Origin: JABMMZ01 sp044357345
GTDB taxonomy: Bacteria; Bacteroidota; Bacteroidia; NS11-12g; UBA955
Length of the DNA: 48,730 nucleotides
Reading direction: 5' to 3'
Assembly: GCA_044357345.1 (NCBI GenBank)
Contig: JBIKPR010000010.1
Span: 1 to 48,730, forward strand
The notes beneath the pieces are model-generated. The model saw only the letters and a program-made list of their open reading frames with translations, made no database searches and was not told the DNA's origin. Position numbers and translations under genes: made by a program. Below are positions 34,418 to 42,615 of the stretch, one piece after another (within the stretch, counting starts at the first letter, position 1; each line of letters opens with the position of its first letter).

Positions 34418-35629
34418 TTAAACCATCTGAACGGTTAAACCAGTTCTCAATTTAGGTTCAATATAAGTAGATTTTGGAGGCATAATTAAGCCTTGGTCTG
34501 CCACATCAAAAACATGTTGAATATGGCAAGGGTGAACGGTGAAAACTGCATCGTAAATTCCTGCTTCAACTTCTGCTTCTAATGTTTCACAAGGAATGCT
34601 TCCTTTTAAGAAAGACAATTGGGTATCCGTTTTGGAATCACGAATGTGCAATTTTGATTTAAAAACATGGTCTTCCAAAATGGAAACATCCAAACTGTCA
34701 ACGGCATTTAATCCTGCAATCCCCTTATTATAATCTAATTGGTACCACTGCCCTTTTAATCTAAGACCAAAAGTCAGTTCTCGTTGCGGCAATATCGGTG
34801 TAGATGATTTTGAAACGGTAAAATCAGCAGCCAATAAACTTAAAAAAGTATGGTCATCGAACGTGCTTTGCGATTTATAGGCTCGGTGAAAACTATCTAT
34901 ATTAAGATACTCAGGTGGTACAATGTAGCTTAAATAATGTCCATTTACTATGCCTCGTTTTTTGAAATAACCAGCAGAGGCAGCACTTCTATGGTGGCCA
35001 TCTGCTATGTATATATCGCCAATTCCTGCGTAGGCATTTTGGAGTGACTTTATCAGTTCTAAATCACAAATTTTGATAATTCTGTGAATGCGGTCTACTT
35101 CATCATGAAAATGTATGATTTCTTCACCTTGGGTAGAATATGATTTTAGAATATCTGAAACAAGCGAGGCAGGTTTGTGGGTCATTAGCACTGGCTCACC
35201 AATTACGCCAGTTACCTCAATATGCATAATGAGTTGCTCTTCCTTTTCTGTCAGTGTTTTTTCGTGAATTTTAATTCTTCCTTCGTAGTAATCTTCAACT
35301 GGTACAGTACAAATTAAACCAATGTATTCATGGGATCCATTTATCTTGTCTGTTTGTATGTATATATACAATGAAGAATCGCTATCAAGTGCCATCGCTT
35401 TCATTGCAATTAGCTCATGCAAAGCAGAAAGGCCATAGGGGAAATGTTTGATTGGATTTTTTTCCTCATTAAATTTCAGGTAAGGCTTAACCACATTTAA
35501 ATATGTGAGCGGATTATCGCGCACAATTTCCATTTGTCGCTTGAGATCATCGACATGGGTGTTTGCAGAAACCAAAGCTTCATTGCCTATAGCAGGAAGT
35601 AAAGCTTTGAAAGGAAAAATACTAGCCAA
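34418..35629 (-). CDS. DUF1015 family protein in the serine operon
   Basis: A 403-residue protein with the DUF1015 landmarks: FPFKALLPA at the start, NPLTYLNVVKP, EYIGLICTVPVEDY, and the signature IADGHHRSAASAGYF near 216-230. The start is a TTG at 35629, since no ATG precedes the conserved MASIFPFKA-like opening. It lies 2 bases after the serA stop as the third gene of serC-serA-DUF1015. Its biochemical role is not established; the arrangement suggests a function in serine metabolism, possibly including the missing phosphoserine step (inference). Confidence 0.88.
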   Translation of the reverse strand: MASIFPFKALLPAIGNEALVSANTHVDDLKRQMEIVRDNPLTYLNVVKPYLKFNEEKNPIKHFPYGLSALHELIAMKAMALDSDSSLYIYIQTDKINGSHEYIGLICTVPVEDYYEGRIKIHEKTLTEKEEQLIMHIEVTGVIGEPVLMTHKPASLVSDILKSYSTQGEEIIHFHDEVDRIHRIIKICDLELIKSLQNAYAGIGDIYIADGHHRSAASAGYFKKRGIVNGHYLSYIVPPEYLNIDSFHRAYKSQSTFDDHTFLSLLAADFTVSKSSTPILPQRELTFGLRLKGQWYQLDYNKGIAGLNAVDSLDVSILEDHVFKSKLHIRDSKTDTQLSFLKGSIPCETLEAEVEAGIYDAVFTVHPCHIQHVFDVADQGLIMPPKSTYIEPKLRTGLTVQMV

Positions 35630-35631
35630 TA

Positions 35632-36588
35632 CTATGAATTAAAAAAACGAATAATTTGTTCCGCCATTTCATCACCAATTCTCTTTTGTGCTTCGTTGGT
35701 ACTTGCACCGATATGAGGGGTAAGAGAAACGTTGTCTAATTTCAAAATACCATCATATACTGGAGGTTCTTTCTCAAATACGTCAACGCCTGCATAAGAA
35801 ATGGTCTTGTTATTTAAAGCTGCGACAAGATCTTCTTCACAAACCACTCCACCGCGGGCACAGTTGATTAGGCCTGCATTGGGTTTCATTATTTTTAATT
35901 CTGCTTCTGCAATCACGTAACCTTGGCCACCAGGTATGTGCAAACTTACGAAATCTGCTTGTTTGAGTACATCCTCTTTTGAAATCGTTTTAATGGTTTT
36001 AATAATACTTGGAATACCTGCCTCTTCGTGAAAAGTTATTTCAACATTGGCTTCTGCAATCATAGGATCAAATGCAATTACATTCATACCTAGGCCAAAA
36101 GCCATTCTAGCAGCTTCGCGACCGATTCTACCAAATCCAATTAAACCTAAAGTTTTACCTTTTAACTCCACACCAGCAGAAGCTGTTTTTTTTAACTGGT
36201 TAAATTGAGACATACCATTCTCAGGCATTTGTCTGTTGCTGTATTGCAACATTCTACAGATAGAAAACATATGGGCAAAAACCAATTCAGCCACAGAAGT
36301 TGATGAAGCGGCAGGGGTATTAACCACTGCAACACCTTTTTCTTTTGCGTAGCTTGTGTCAATATTATCGAGGCCTACTCCAGCACGGCCTACCAATTTC
36401 AAATTTGGAGCAGCGTCTAGAATTTCTTTTGTTACTTTGGTAGCACTTCTCACCAACAACACATCGTAGTTGTTGATTTTCGAAGCCAATTCCGCTTGAG
36501 GAATATTGTTTGTGTCAATGGTAAAACCATTCGCTTCTAAAGCTATTTTAGCTGAAGCATCTATTCCATCGTTTGCTAATATTTTCAT
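35632..36588 (-). CDS. serA: D-3-phosphoglycerate dehydrogenase
   Basis: A 318-residue short-form enzyme without the C-terminal ACT regulatory domain of E. coli SerA. It has VGRAGVGLDNID, the NAD-binding GKTLGLIGFGRIGREAARMAFGLGM, SLHIPGG, the catalytic Arg in NCARGGVV, and the final catalytic segment DVFEKEPP with TPHIGAST. It oxidises 3-phosphoglycerate, the first step of serine synthesis. Its start shares one base with the serC stop (TAATG). Lack of an ACT domain implies no allosteric serine feedback through that domain. Confidence 0.95.
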   Translation of the reverse strand: MKILANDGIDASAKIALEANGFTIDTNNIPQAELASKINNYDVLLVRSATKVTKEILDAAPNLKLVGRAGVGLDNIDTSYAKEKGVAVVNTPAASSTSVAELVFAHMFSICRMLQYSNRQMPENGMSQFNQLKKTASAGVELKGKTLGLIGFGRIGREAARMAFGLGMNVIAFDPMIAEANVEITFHEEAGIPSIIKTIKTISKEDVLKQADFVSLHIPGGQGYVIAEAELKIMKPNAGLINCARGGVVCEEDLVAALNNKTISYAGVDVFEKEPPVYDGILKLDNVSLTPHIGASTNEAQKRIGDEMAEQIIRFFNS

Positions 36589-37661
36589 TAATTTGATTGG
36601 CTACTTGCGTTAAAGGTTCTCATTACGTTAACTAAAGCTTCTACACTTTCTAGAGGCAAAGCATTGTACATACTGGCTCTATAACCACCTGCTGAACGGT
36701 GACCTTTAATTCCTGAAATACCAGCTTCTTTCCATGCTGCATTGAATTGATTTTCCATAGACTCATCACTTAACAAGAAACAGGCATTCATTTGAGATCT
36801 GTCTTCTTTATCGATTGTACCAGTAAATAATGGATTGCTATCAACTTCGTTATACAATAAAGCAGCTCTTGCAGCAGCTCTTCTTTGCATTTCGTCAACA
36901 CCACCAACTTTTTTAACCCATTTTAAATTTTGCAACATAGAGAAAATAGGAAAAACTGGAGGGGTATTAAACATGGTTTCTTTCTCAATATGAATTTGAT
37001 AATTCATGATGCTAGGAATTCTACGGGTTACTTTACCTAAAATATCTTTTCTAACAATTACTACGGTTACGCCTGCAGGCCCCATATTCTTTTGAGCGCC
37101 AGCATAGATTAATCCGAATTTTGAAACATCAATTTTTCTACTTAAAATATCTGAACTCATGTCACAAATCATGGTTACAGGACTGTCTGGAAAACTTTGC
37201 ATTTGGCTACCATAAATGGTATTGTTGCTGGTGCAATGAAAATAATCAGCATCACTTGGAATGGTATAGCCTTTTGGAATATAAGCATAGTTTCTATCCT
37301 CTGAACTAGCAACAACTTCAACATTTCCTAAATATTTGGCTTCTTTAACTGCATTTGCAGCCCATACGCCTGTTTTCAAATAAGCTCCTTTTGTTTCTAA
37401 AAGATTGTAAGCCACCATCAAAAACTGTGTACTTGCACCACCACCTAAAAACAGAATTTCATATCCCTCTGGAACACCTAAAAGTTCTTTAATAATTGCT
37501 TGTGTTTCTTCTACAACAGCAACAAATTCTTTGCCTCTGTGCGAAACTTCTAATACAGATAAACCAGTGCCAGCAAAGTTTCTAATACCTTCCATGCTCG
37601 CTTCAATGGCCTCCTGTGGAAGAATAGATGGACCTGCCGAGAAATTATGTAGTTTTGACAT
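36588..37661 (-). CDS. serC: Phosphoserine aminotransferase
   Basis: A 357-residue class V aminotransferase. SerC features are HNFSAGPSILPQEAIEAS at the start, EVSHRGKEF, FLGGGASTQFLMVAYNLL, CDMSSDILSR, the PLP-binding Lys in YAGAQKNMGPAG (about 186-197) and GHRSAGGYRASMYNALP near the C-terminus. It makes phosphoserine from 3-phosphohydroxypyruvate and glutamate. It is the first gene of the serC-serA-DUF1015 operon; no exact -7 element was found upstream (TAATTTCG is one mismatch away). Confidence 0.96.
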   Translation of the reverse strand: MSKLHNFSAGPSILPQEAIEASMEGIRNFAGTGLSVLEVSHRGKEFVAVVEETQAIIKELLGVPEGYEILFLGGGASTQFLMVAYNLLETKGAYLKTGVWAANAVKEAKYLGNVEVVASSEDRNYAYIPKGYTIPSDADYFHCTSNNTIYGSQMQSFPDSPVTMICDMSSDILSRKIDVSKFGLIYAGAQKNMGPAGVTVVIVRKDILGKVTRRIPSIMNYQIHIEKETMFNTPPVFPIFSMLQNLKWVKKVGGVDEMQRRAAARAALLYNEVDSNPLFTGTIDKEDRSQMNACFLLSDESMENQFNAAWKEAGISGIKGHRSAGGYRASMYNALPLESVEALVNVMRTFNASSQSN

Positions 37662-37713
37662 ACTGAATATTTTTTATCTTGCGAAATTAAGCTAATATTG
37701 AAACAATAAAACA

Positions 37714-38220
37714 ATGAAATTCAAAAACATTTTATTTTTTACTACACTCCTGCTCAACTTATTAGACGCTAGGGGTCAAAATCAAAAAGCCAAAGGGGAA
37801 GACCTCTCAAAATTAAGCTTTAAGGAACGTTTAACTTTTAATGTAGGCGGGGGACTAATGATTGGAAATACCTACAGCAATATCAATCTATTGCCACAAG
37901 TTGGCTACAGGGTGACACCAAGATTCACCACTGGAATTGGGGCGAATTTTCAATACTACAAAAACAATTATATAAGCAACAACGCGTTTCTGATCTATGG
38001 TGGCAATGCTTTTGCTCGTTACAAAGTCAATGAGGTATGGTTTGCCCAAACAGAATACCAGATGCTCAATTTCCAAAATAATTGGGGACAATATGCTTTA
38101 ATTGGTGGAGCTTATACACCCACAGCCGGCTTCTATGTTTCTGCTTATTATTTGTTGTTGTATCCAAACAACAATGTCTATAATGCACCTTATGTTTTAC
38201 GTGTCGGATTTATGTTCTAA
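37714..38220 (+). CDS. Small outer-membrane beta-barrel-like protein
   Basis: A 168-residue exported protein with a signal peptide (MKFKNILFFTTLLLNLLDARG) and about eight amphipathic strands rich in Tyr, Gly and Asn: LTFNVGGGLMIGN, VGYRVTPRFTTGIGANFQYY, IYGGNAFARYKV, WFAQTEYQML, YALIGGAYTPTAGFYVSAYYLLL. It ends in RVGFMF, with a terminal Phe as in outer-membrane proteins recognised by the BAM machinery. No specific family was recognised. It sits 5 bases before the PPK2 gene, so they may share a transcript. Confidence 0.72.
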   Translation: MKFKNILFFTTLLLNLLDARGQNQKAKGEDLSKLSFKERLTFNVGGGLMIGNTYSNINLLPQVGYRVTPRFTTGIGANFQYYKNNYISNNAFLIYGGNAFARYKVNEVWFAQTEYQMLNFQNNWGQYALIGGAYTPTAGFYVSAYYLLLYPNNNVYNAPYVLRVGFMF

Positions 38221-38225
38221 AACTT

Positions 38226-39113
38226 ATGAAAAAAATATTATTCAATAAAAAAATATGCGTTAATACTGGCGCTGGCTTTAAATTAAAGAATTACAAACCC
38301 AGCGAAACCTTATATTACAAAAATGAAACGGCACTAAAAAACGAATTGGAAGGCCACAAAGAAAACATTTCAACCTTACAAGAAAAGCTTTATGCACAAA
38401 ACAAGTATGCCGTACTTATTGTTCTTCAAGCCATAGATGCTGCGGGTAAAGACAGCTGCGTAAAACATGTTTTAACGGGTGTAAATCCACAGGGTTGCCA
38501 TGTGGTTAATTTCAAGCAACCAAGCAAAGAGGAATTAGACCACGATTTTCTTTGGAGATGCAATCGCCTTTTACCTGAACGTGGCAAAATAGCCGTATTT
38601 AACCGCTCGTACTATGAAGAGGTGCTGGTTTGCAAAGTCCATCCTGAATATATACTTGCACAAAACATCCCTGGCATTTCCAACAAAAAAGACATTAAGA
38701 AAAACTTTTGGGAAAGCAGATACGAAGCCATAAATTCTCTTGAAAAACACTTGGTAGAAAATGGAACCATTATTGTCAAAGTGTTTTTAAATCTAGGCAA
38801 AACTGAACAAAAGAAACGGTTTATAGAACGCATTGATGTACCTGAAAAACAATGGAAATTTAATGCAGCTGATTTACATGAAAGAGCCCATTGGGATGAT
38901 TATCAAAATGCATATGAAGAGATGATTAAAAACACAGCAAGCAAATACGCCCCATGGCATATTGTGCCGGCAAACAACCAATGGGTAAGCCGCGCAATTG
39001 TTGGTCGTTTGGTTTCTGAAACACTAGAATCTTTAGAATTAAACTATCCTATTTTAACGGAAACACAAAATGAAGAACTACAAAAAGCTAAGATTAATCT
39101 AGAGAATGAGTGA
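38226..39113 (+). CDS. ppk2: Polyphosphate kinase 2 family protein
   Basis: A 295-residue class I PPK2-type phosphotransferase. Walker A is IDAAGKDS (70-77), where most relatives have DAAGKDG, so the last Gly is Ser here. Walker B region FNRSYYEEVL (125-134) and the lid-region Arg/Glu cluster (EQKKRFIERIDVPEKQWKFNAAD) are present, as is APWHIVPANNQWVSR near the end. It transfers phosphate between polyphosphate and nucleotides (AMP, ADP or GDP); the sequence does not show which is preferred. It overlaps miaA by 8 bases and follows the small outer-membrane protein by 5. Confidence 0.9.
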   Translation: MKKILFNKKICVNTGAGFKLKNYKPSETLYYKNETALKNELEGHKENISTLQEKLYAQNKYAVLIVLQAIDAAGKDSCVKHVLTGVNPQGCHVVNFKQPSKEELDHDFLWRCNRLLPERGKIAVFNRSYYEEVLVCKVHPEYILAQNIPGISNKKDIKKNFWESRYEAINSLEKHLVENGTIIVKVFLNLGKTEQKKRFIERIDVPEKQWKFNAADLHERAHWDDYQNAYEEMIKNTASKYAPWHIVPANNQWVSRAIVGRLVSETLESLELNYPILTETQNEELQKAKINLENE

Positions 39114-39954
39114 GAGAAGGTTAATTGTCATTGCTGGGCCTACCGCTGTTGGTAAAACTGCCTATGCGATAGAATTGGCTAAGTCAGTTGACGCACCAAT
39201 AATATCGGCAGATTCAAGGCAAGTTTTCAAAGAACTAAATATTGGTGTGGCGCGCCCGAGCATCGAACAACTAAAGGAAGTTAAGCACCACCTTATAGCC
39301 CATACCAGCATACACAAACCATACAATGCGGGGATCTATGCACAAGAGGCAAGGCATTTAATTAATCAACTTTATAAAACCCATAAAACCATAGTCGTTT
39401 GTGGTGGAACTGGTTTATACATTAAAGCATTGCTCAACGGATTTGATCCTTTGCCACCAAGCGATGAAAACCTTCGCCATGAATTGGAAGTAAATTTTGC
39501 TGAATATGGCATTGAATATTTACAAGAAAGATTAAAGGCTTTATCGGATGACCTATACAACAAAACAGAAGCGCTCAATCCTCAGAGACTGATTAGAGCC
39601 ATTGAAATTGGCAGCGCAAAAGAATTACCTAAGAACGACATTCCTGATTTTGAATTTGAGTTCGAAACAGAATACAAAGTCCTCAATATGGAAAGGCTTT
39701 TACTTTATGATAGAATCAATAAACGCGTAGATGAAATGTTGGAATTCGGTTTGGAAAAAGAAGCGAAAGATTTGGAGGCTTTTCAAACTTTAAATGCCTT
39801 ACAAACGGTTGGATACAGTGAATGGTGGCCATATTTCAGGGGCGAAAATAAATTGGATTTCACAATCGATAAAATAAAACAACACTCTAGAAACTATGCC
39901 AAGAGACAAGAAACTTGGTTTAAGCACCAAGTCTCAAAATCCAATCCTTCATAG
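39106..39954 (+). CDS. miaA: tRNA dimethylallyltransferase
   Basis: A 282-residue protein, slightly short for MiaA but complete. It has the P-loop IAGPTAVGKTAYAIELA (8-24), SADSRQVFKELNIG, the VVCGGTGLYIKALLNG segment, NPQRLIRAIEI, and the zinc-less C-terminus with TVGYSEWWPYF where many relatives have GYxE. It attaches a dimethylallyl group to N6 of A37 in tRNAs reading UNN codons. It overlaps the PPK2 gene by 8 bases, so the two are translationally coupled. Confidence 0.95.
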   Translation: MSERRLIVIAGPTAVGKTAYAIELAKSVDAPIISADSRQVFKELNIGVARPSIEQLKEVKHHLIAHTSIHKPYNAGIYAQEARHLINQLYKTHKTIVVCGGTGLYIKALLNGFDPLPPSDENLRHELEVNFAEYGIEYLQERLKALSDDLYNKTEALNPQRLIRAIEIGSAKELPKNDIPDFEFEFETEYKVLNMERLLLYDRINKRVDEMLEFGLEKEAKDLEAFQTLNALQTVGYSEWWPYFRGENKLDFTIDKIKQHSRNYAKRQETWFKHQVSKSNPS

Positions 39955-39998
39955 TACGCTTGAAAAAATCAATGCTCAACATTAAACTGTAAATACAA

Positions 39999-40006
39999 TA
40001 CATTTG
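39999..40006 (+). promoter_or_regulatory. Promoter -7 element of the ABC permease gene
   Basis: TACATTTG matches TAnnTTTG exactly. The TTG that opens the permease frame at 40011 lies 5 bases after its last base, so transcription should begin at about the start codon. Confidence 0.55.
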
Positions 40007-40010
40007 TAAC

Positions 40011-41075
40011 TTGAAAAAACCATTGTCAACTTTTAGAAAAACGATACAACACCCCTTGGGATTGATAGGTTTTGTTATAGTTTCCTTGTTTTTTATTATG
40101 GGAATATTGGGCAATCTCATTACCCCAGATAAAACCAGCAACACCAACTTAATAAATTTACCTATTGCTTTACTAAAGCCAATGAGCAAGGTTCAGTTTT
40201 TTAGAGTTGAAAATCCAAATCAAAAACCTTTTTTTGATTCATGGATTAATGGACAAAACGAACCCTTATACAACACGGCTATTAATGCTTACACAATAAA
40301 AAATGATAGTATCATTTTGAGTTTATTTTATCCTGAAAAAACCGTCACTGAAAAACTAAGTCTATCTTCAATACCTGCACCTTATAAAATTGAAACACAA
40401 ACTTTTTTATTAGGAACCGATGGTTTTGGCCGAGATGTGTACAGCCGCATCGTTTTGGGCAGTCGCGTATCTTTGGCGGTTGGCATAGTGGCGGTATTGG
40501 TATCACTTTTTTTAATCGGAACCGCTTTAGGATTAATAGCTGGTTACTACAGAGGCAAAACAGACCTTACCATCTCTTGGTTTATCAATGTCATTTGGAG
40601 TTTACCGACTATGCTTTTAGTGGCAGCAATAAGCTTCGCTTTGGGAAAAGGATTTTGGCAAATCTTCATTGCAATAGGTATCAGCTCATGGGTTGAAGTT
40701 GCAAGGGTGGTGCGTGGTCAAGTATTTAGTTTAAGAGAAAAGGAATTTATTCAAGCAGCAAAAATATTGGGATATTCACCATTTCGTATCATGTTCAAAC
40801 ATCTGTTGCCGAATTTAAAAAGCACTTTAATCGTATTGGCTATATCGGTTTTTGGGTCGGCCATACTTCTAGAATCCGGATTGAGTTTCCTTGGGTTTGG
40901 AATTTCGCCTCCAGCACCAAGTTGGGGCATGATGGTAAAAGAAAATTATCCTTACATCATGTGGGACAATGCCTATTTGGCTATTGTACCTGGTTTTGTC
41001 ATTATGCTATTGGTGATGGGCTTTAATTTTCTAGGTATTGCTCTAAGAGATGCCTTGGATATTCACCTTAAATGA
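40011..41075 (+). CDS. ABC transporter permease (DppC/OppC family)
   Basis: A 354-residue permease of the peptide/nickel group. After TM1 (about 13-36) comes an unusually long periplasmic segment to about 135, then the family's LGTDGFGRDVYSRIVLGSRVSLAVG, further helices, and the EAA-type loop EFIQAAKILGYSPFRIMFKHLLPN that contacts the ATPase, then SGLSFLGFGISPPAPSWGMM. The start is a TTG at 40011 (or TTG 40023); no ATG precedes the first helix. Partner permease, ATPase and binding-protein genes are not adjacent, so they must be encoded elsewhere. The stop overlaps the convergent glycosyltransferase gene by 8 bases. Confidence 0.88.
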   Translation: MKKPLSTFRKTIQHPLGLIGFVIVSLFFIMGILGNLITPDKTSNTNLINLPIALLKPMSKVQFFRVENPNQKPFFDSWINGQNEPLYNTAINAYTIKNDSIILSLFYPEKTVTEKLSLSSIPAPYKIETQTFLLGTDGFGRDVYSRIVLGSRVSLAVGIVAVLVSLFLIGTALGLIAGYYRGKTDLTISWFINVIWSLPTMLLVAAISFALGKGFWQIFIAIGISSWVEVARVVRGQVFSLREKEFIQAAKILGYSPFRIMFKHLLPNLKSTLIVLAISVFGSAILLESGLSFLGFGISPPAPSWGMMVKENYPYIMWDNAYLAIVPGFVIMLLVMGFNFLGIALRDALDIHLK

Positions 41076-41937
41076 TTTTATAATTTTTATTCTCTCCTAC
41101 CCGCCAACCGCTTATTTTTTCAATAAAATAGAGAATAGATTTTTTGAATCCTAAATTTTTAATTTTGATGTCATATTCAAACTTCCAATTTTTCTTTTGA
41201 ATTCGTTCTATCATCACCTTTGGATGAGATTCTTTAAATAAAGACAAAGAATCTACCGTACTGAAATCATATTCATTGATATCTGCATATTCGTTTTCGA
41301 GGTACTCATCGGTATGCCATAATTTACGCGCCTGTTTTAATTTTTCGAGCTGTTGCTTTGGGTGTTTTACCCAACCGTAGTGAAATATAGAAGCAACGGT
41401 TTCTTTTACCTTTAATTTTTGCCCATTTTTTCTAAATCCTTGTGCATCTTTATATGAACGTATTTGAGCATTGTTTCTAATAATTCTAATTTCCTTTCTA
41501 TACCAATGGCGGCTATCTGCGACATAATCGTAACTCCCATAAAAATGTGTGTAATTGAAAAGCAAACCATCAATATTTAAATCATTTTGATGTTTCTCCA
41601 TTAGCAATTTTAGTGGTTCAAGAAACTGCTCATGCAAACATTCATCGGCTTGAATGTAAAAACACCAATCAGCCTTTGGATCAATGGCGTCCATGGCTTT
41701 GTTGGTTTCCAAGGCCAATACTTTCCCTCCTTCTCTAAGCGTATCATCCCAAACAGTTTCAATGATTTTAATTTTAGGCGAATCAAATGATTTTATATAA
41801 GCCAATGTATCGTCATCACTTTTCCCAACAGCAATAATCATTTCATCGCAAAGTGGCAAAATAGAAAAAACAGCTTCTTTAATTGGATAATCTGCTTTTA
41901 CAACATTTCTAGCAATGGTGAATCCGGATACAAACAT
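41068..41937 (-). CDS. Glycosyltransferase (family 2-like)
   Basis: A 289-residue protein with a GT-A-like N-terminal half: SGFTIARNVVKADYPIKEAVFSILPLCDEMIIAVGKSDDDTLAYI, then GGKVLALETNKAMDA and WCFYIQADECLHE, where QADE replaces the DxD metal motif. The C-terminal half (about 130-289) is rich in Lys, Trp and Tyr, including HYGWVKHPKQQLEKLKQA. No transmembrane segment is evident. It probably adds a sugar to a surface glycan or glycolipid; donor and acceptor are unknown. No other glycan gene is adjacent. Confidence 0.82.
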   Translation of the reverse strand: MFVSGFTIARNVVKADYPIKEAVFSILPLCDEMIIAVGKSDDDTLAYIKSFDSPKIKIIETVWDDTLREGGKVLALETNKAMDAIDPKADWCFYIQADECLHEQFLEPLKLLMEKHQNDLNIDGLLFNYTHFYGSYDYVADSRHWYRKEIRIIRNNAQIRSYKDAQGFRKNGQKLKVKETVASIFHYGWVKHPKQQLEKLKQARKLWHTDEYLENEYADINEYDFSTVDSLSLFKESHPKVMIERIQKKNWKFEYDIKIKNLGFKKSILYFIEKISGWRVGENKNYKII

Positions 41938-41960
41938 TCTACAAAACTAAAAGAAAAAGC

Positions 41961-42503
41961 TTACTTATATTTCTTCTTGACATATTTTATTAAGACCAAC
42001 ATGTCTTTTTTCCATTTGGCAAAATGGTTAAATGAATTGTACATAAAATGTATCATTTCTACATCGTCTTTTGGAGGACGTTTATTTTTCTGGATAAATT
42101 TTGCTTCAACAGACTCTATATAAATTTTAAAGTCGAGCATGCATTCAAACCAATTTCGGAAAATGGCATAATTGGTATTGGTTGCTCCTACAGCATAAGT
42201 TCTTCTCGCGCGGGGGAAACGCATGCCACATAAATTGTAATGGGTAGAAGACAGCCAACTGTAGTGTCCATTTGCACCACTTTCTTCCATTTTAATGGCT
42301 AAAAACAAATAATCCCAACGGCCCATATACTTTCGGGCAACCTTATGCAAGGTATCCATATTTGGAACACGTTTTAAATTTAAACCTCTTAGTACATTGG
42401 TGGTATCCAAAGACTTAGAACTAGTATCGGTTTGGTTAGCCGCATAGCTCTGCAAGGTAAAAATCAATGTAATCGATATCAAAAGTCGATGAATGATTTT
42501 CAA
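41961..42503 (-). CDS. Exported glucosaminidase (GH73-like) domain protein
   Basis: A 180-residue exported protein. A signal peptide (KIIHRLLISITLIFTLQSYA) is followed by a linker and a domain with KMEESGANGHYSWLSSTHYNLCGMRFPRARRT, then YAIFRNWFECMLDFKIYI. This matches the Glu-Ser-Gly, N-x-x-G and W-x-x-S/C-x-x-D-x-x-x-Y pattern of GH73/Bax-type N-acetylglucosaminidases; Glu73 or Glu74 is the candidate acid. It probably cleaves peptidoglycan. The start is a TTG at 42503, since a stop lies two codons upstream and no ATG precedes the signal peptide. It is divergent from the TonB receptor gene. Confidence 0.8.
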   Translation of the reverse strand: MKIIHRLLISITLIFTLQSYAANQTDTSSKSLDTTNVLRGLNLKRVPNMDTLHKVARKYMGRWDYLFLAIKMEESGANGHYSWLSSTHYNLCGMRFPRARRTYAVGATNTNYAIFRNWFECMLDFKIYIESVEAKFIQKNKRPPKDDVEMIHFMYNSFNHFAKWKKDMLVLIKYVKKKYK

Positions 42504-42513
42504 ATGTTAAATT

Positions 42514-42521
42514 CAAAGATA
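42514..42521 (-). promoter_or_regulatory. Promoter -7 element of the glucosaminidase-like gene
   Basis: TATCTTTG on the minus strand is an exact TAnnTTTG match ending 11 bases before the TTG start at 42503. Confidence 0.5.
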
Positions 42522-42594
42522 AGTGCAAACATTTTTAGCTTTTCCACAAGTTATTGCCAAAGCTAAACTTTCAAATAAAATGCACATTTTTTAT

Positions 42595-42602
42595 TACATT
42601 TG
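42595..42602 (+). promoter_or_regulatory. Promoter -7 element of the TonB receptor gene
   Basis: TACATTTG is an exact TAnnTTTG match ending 14 bases before the ATG at 42616. Confidence 0.55.
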
Positions 42603-42615
42603 AATTTTAATTACT

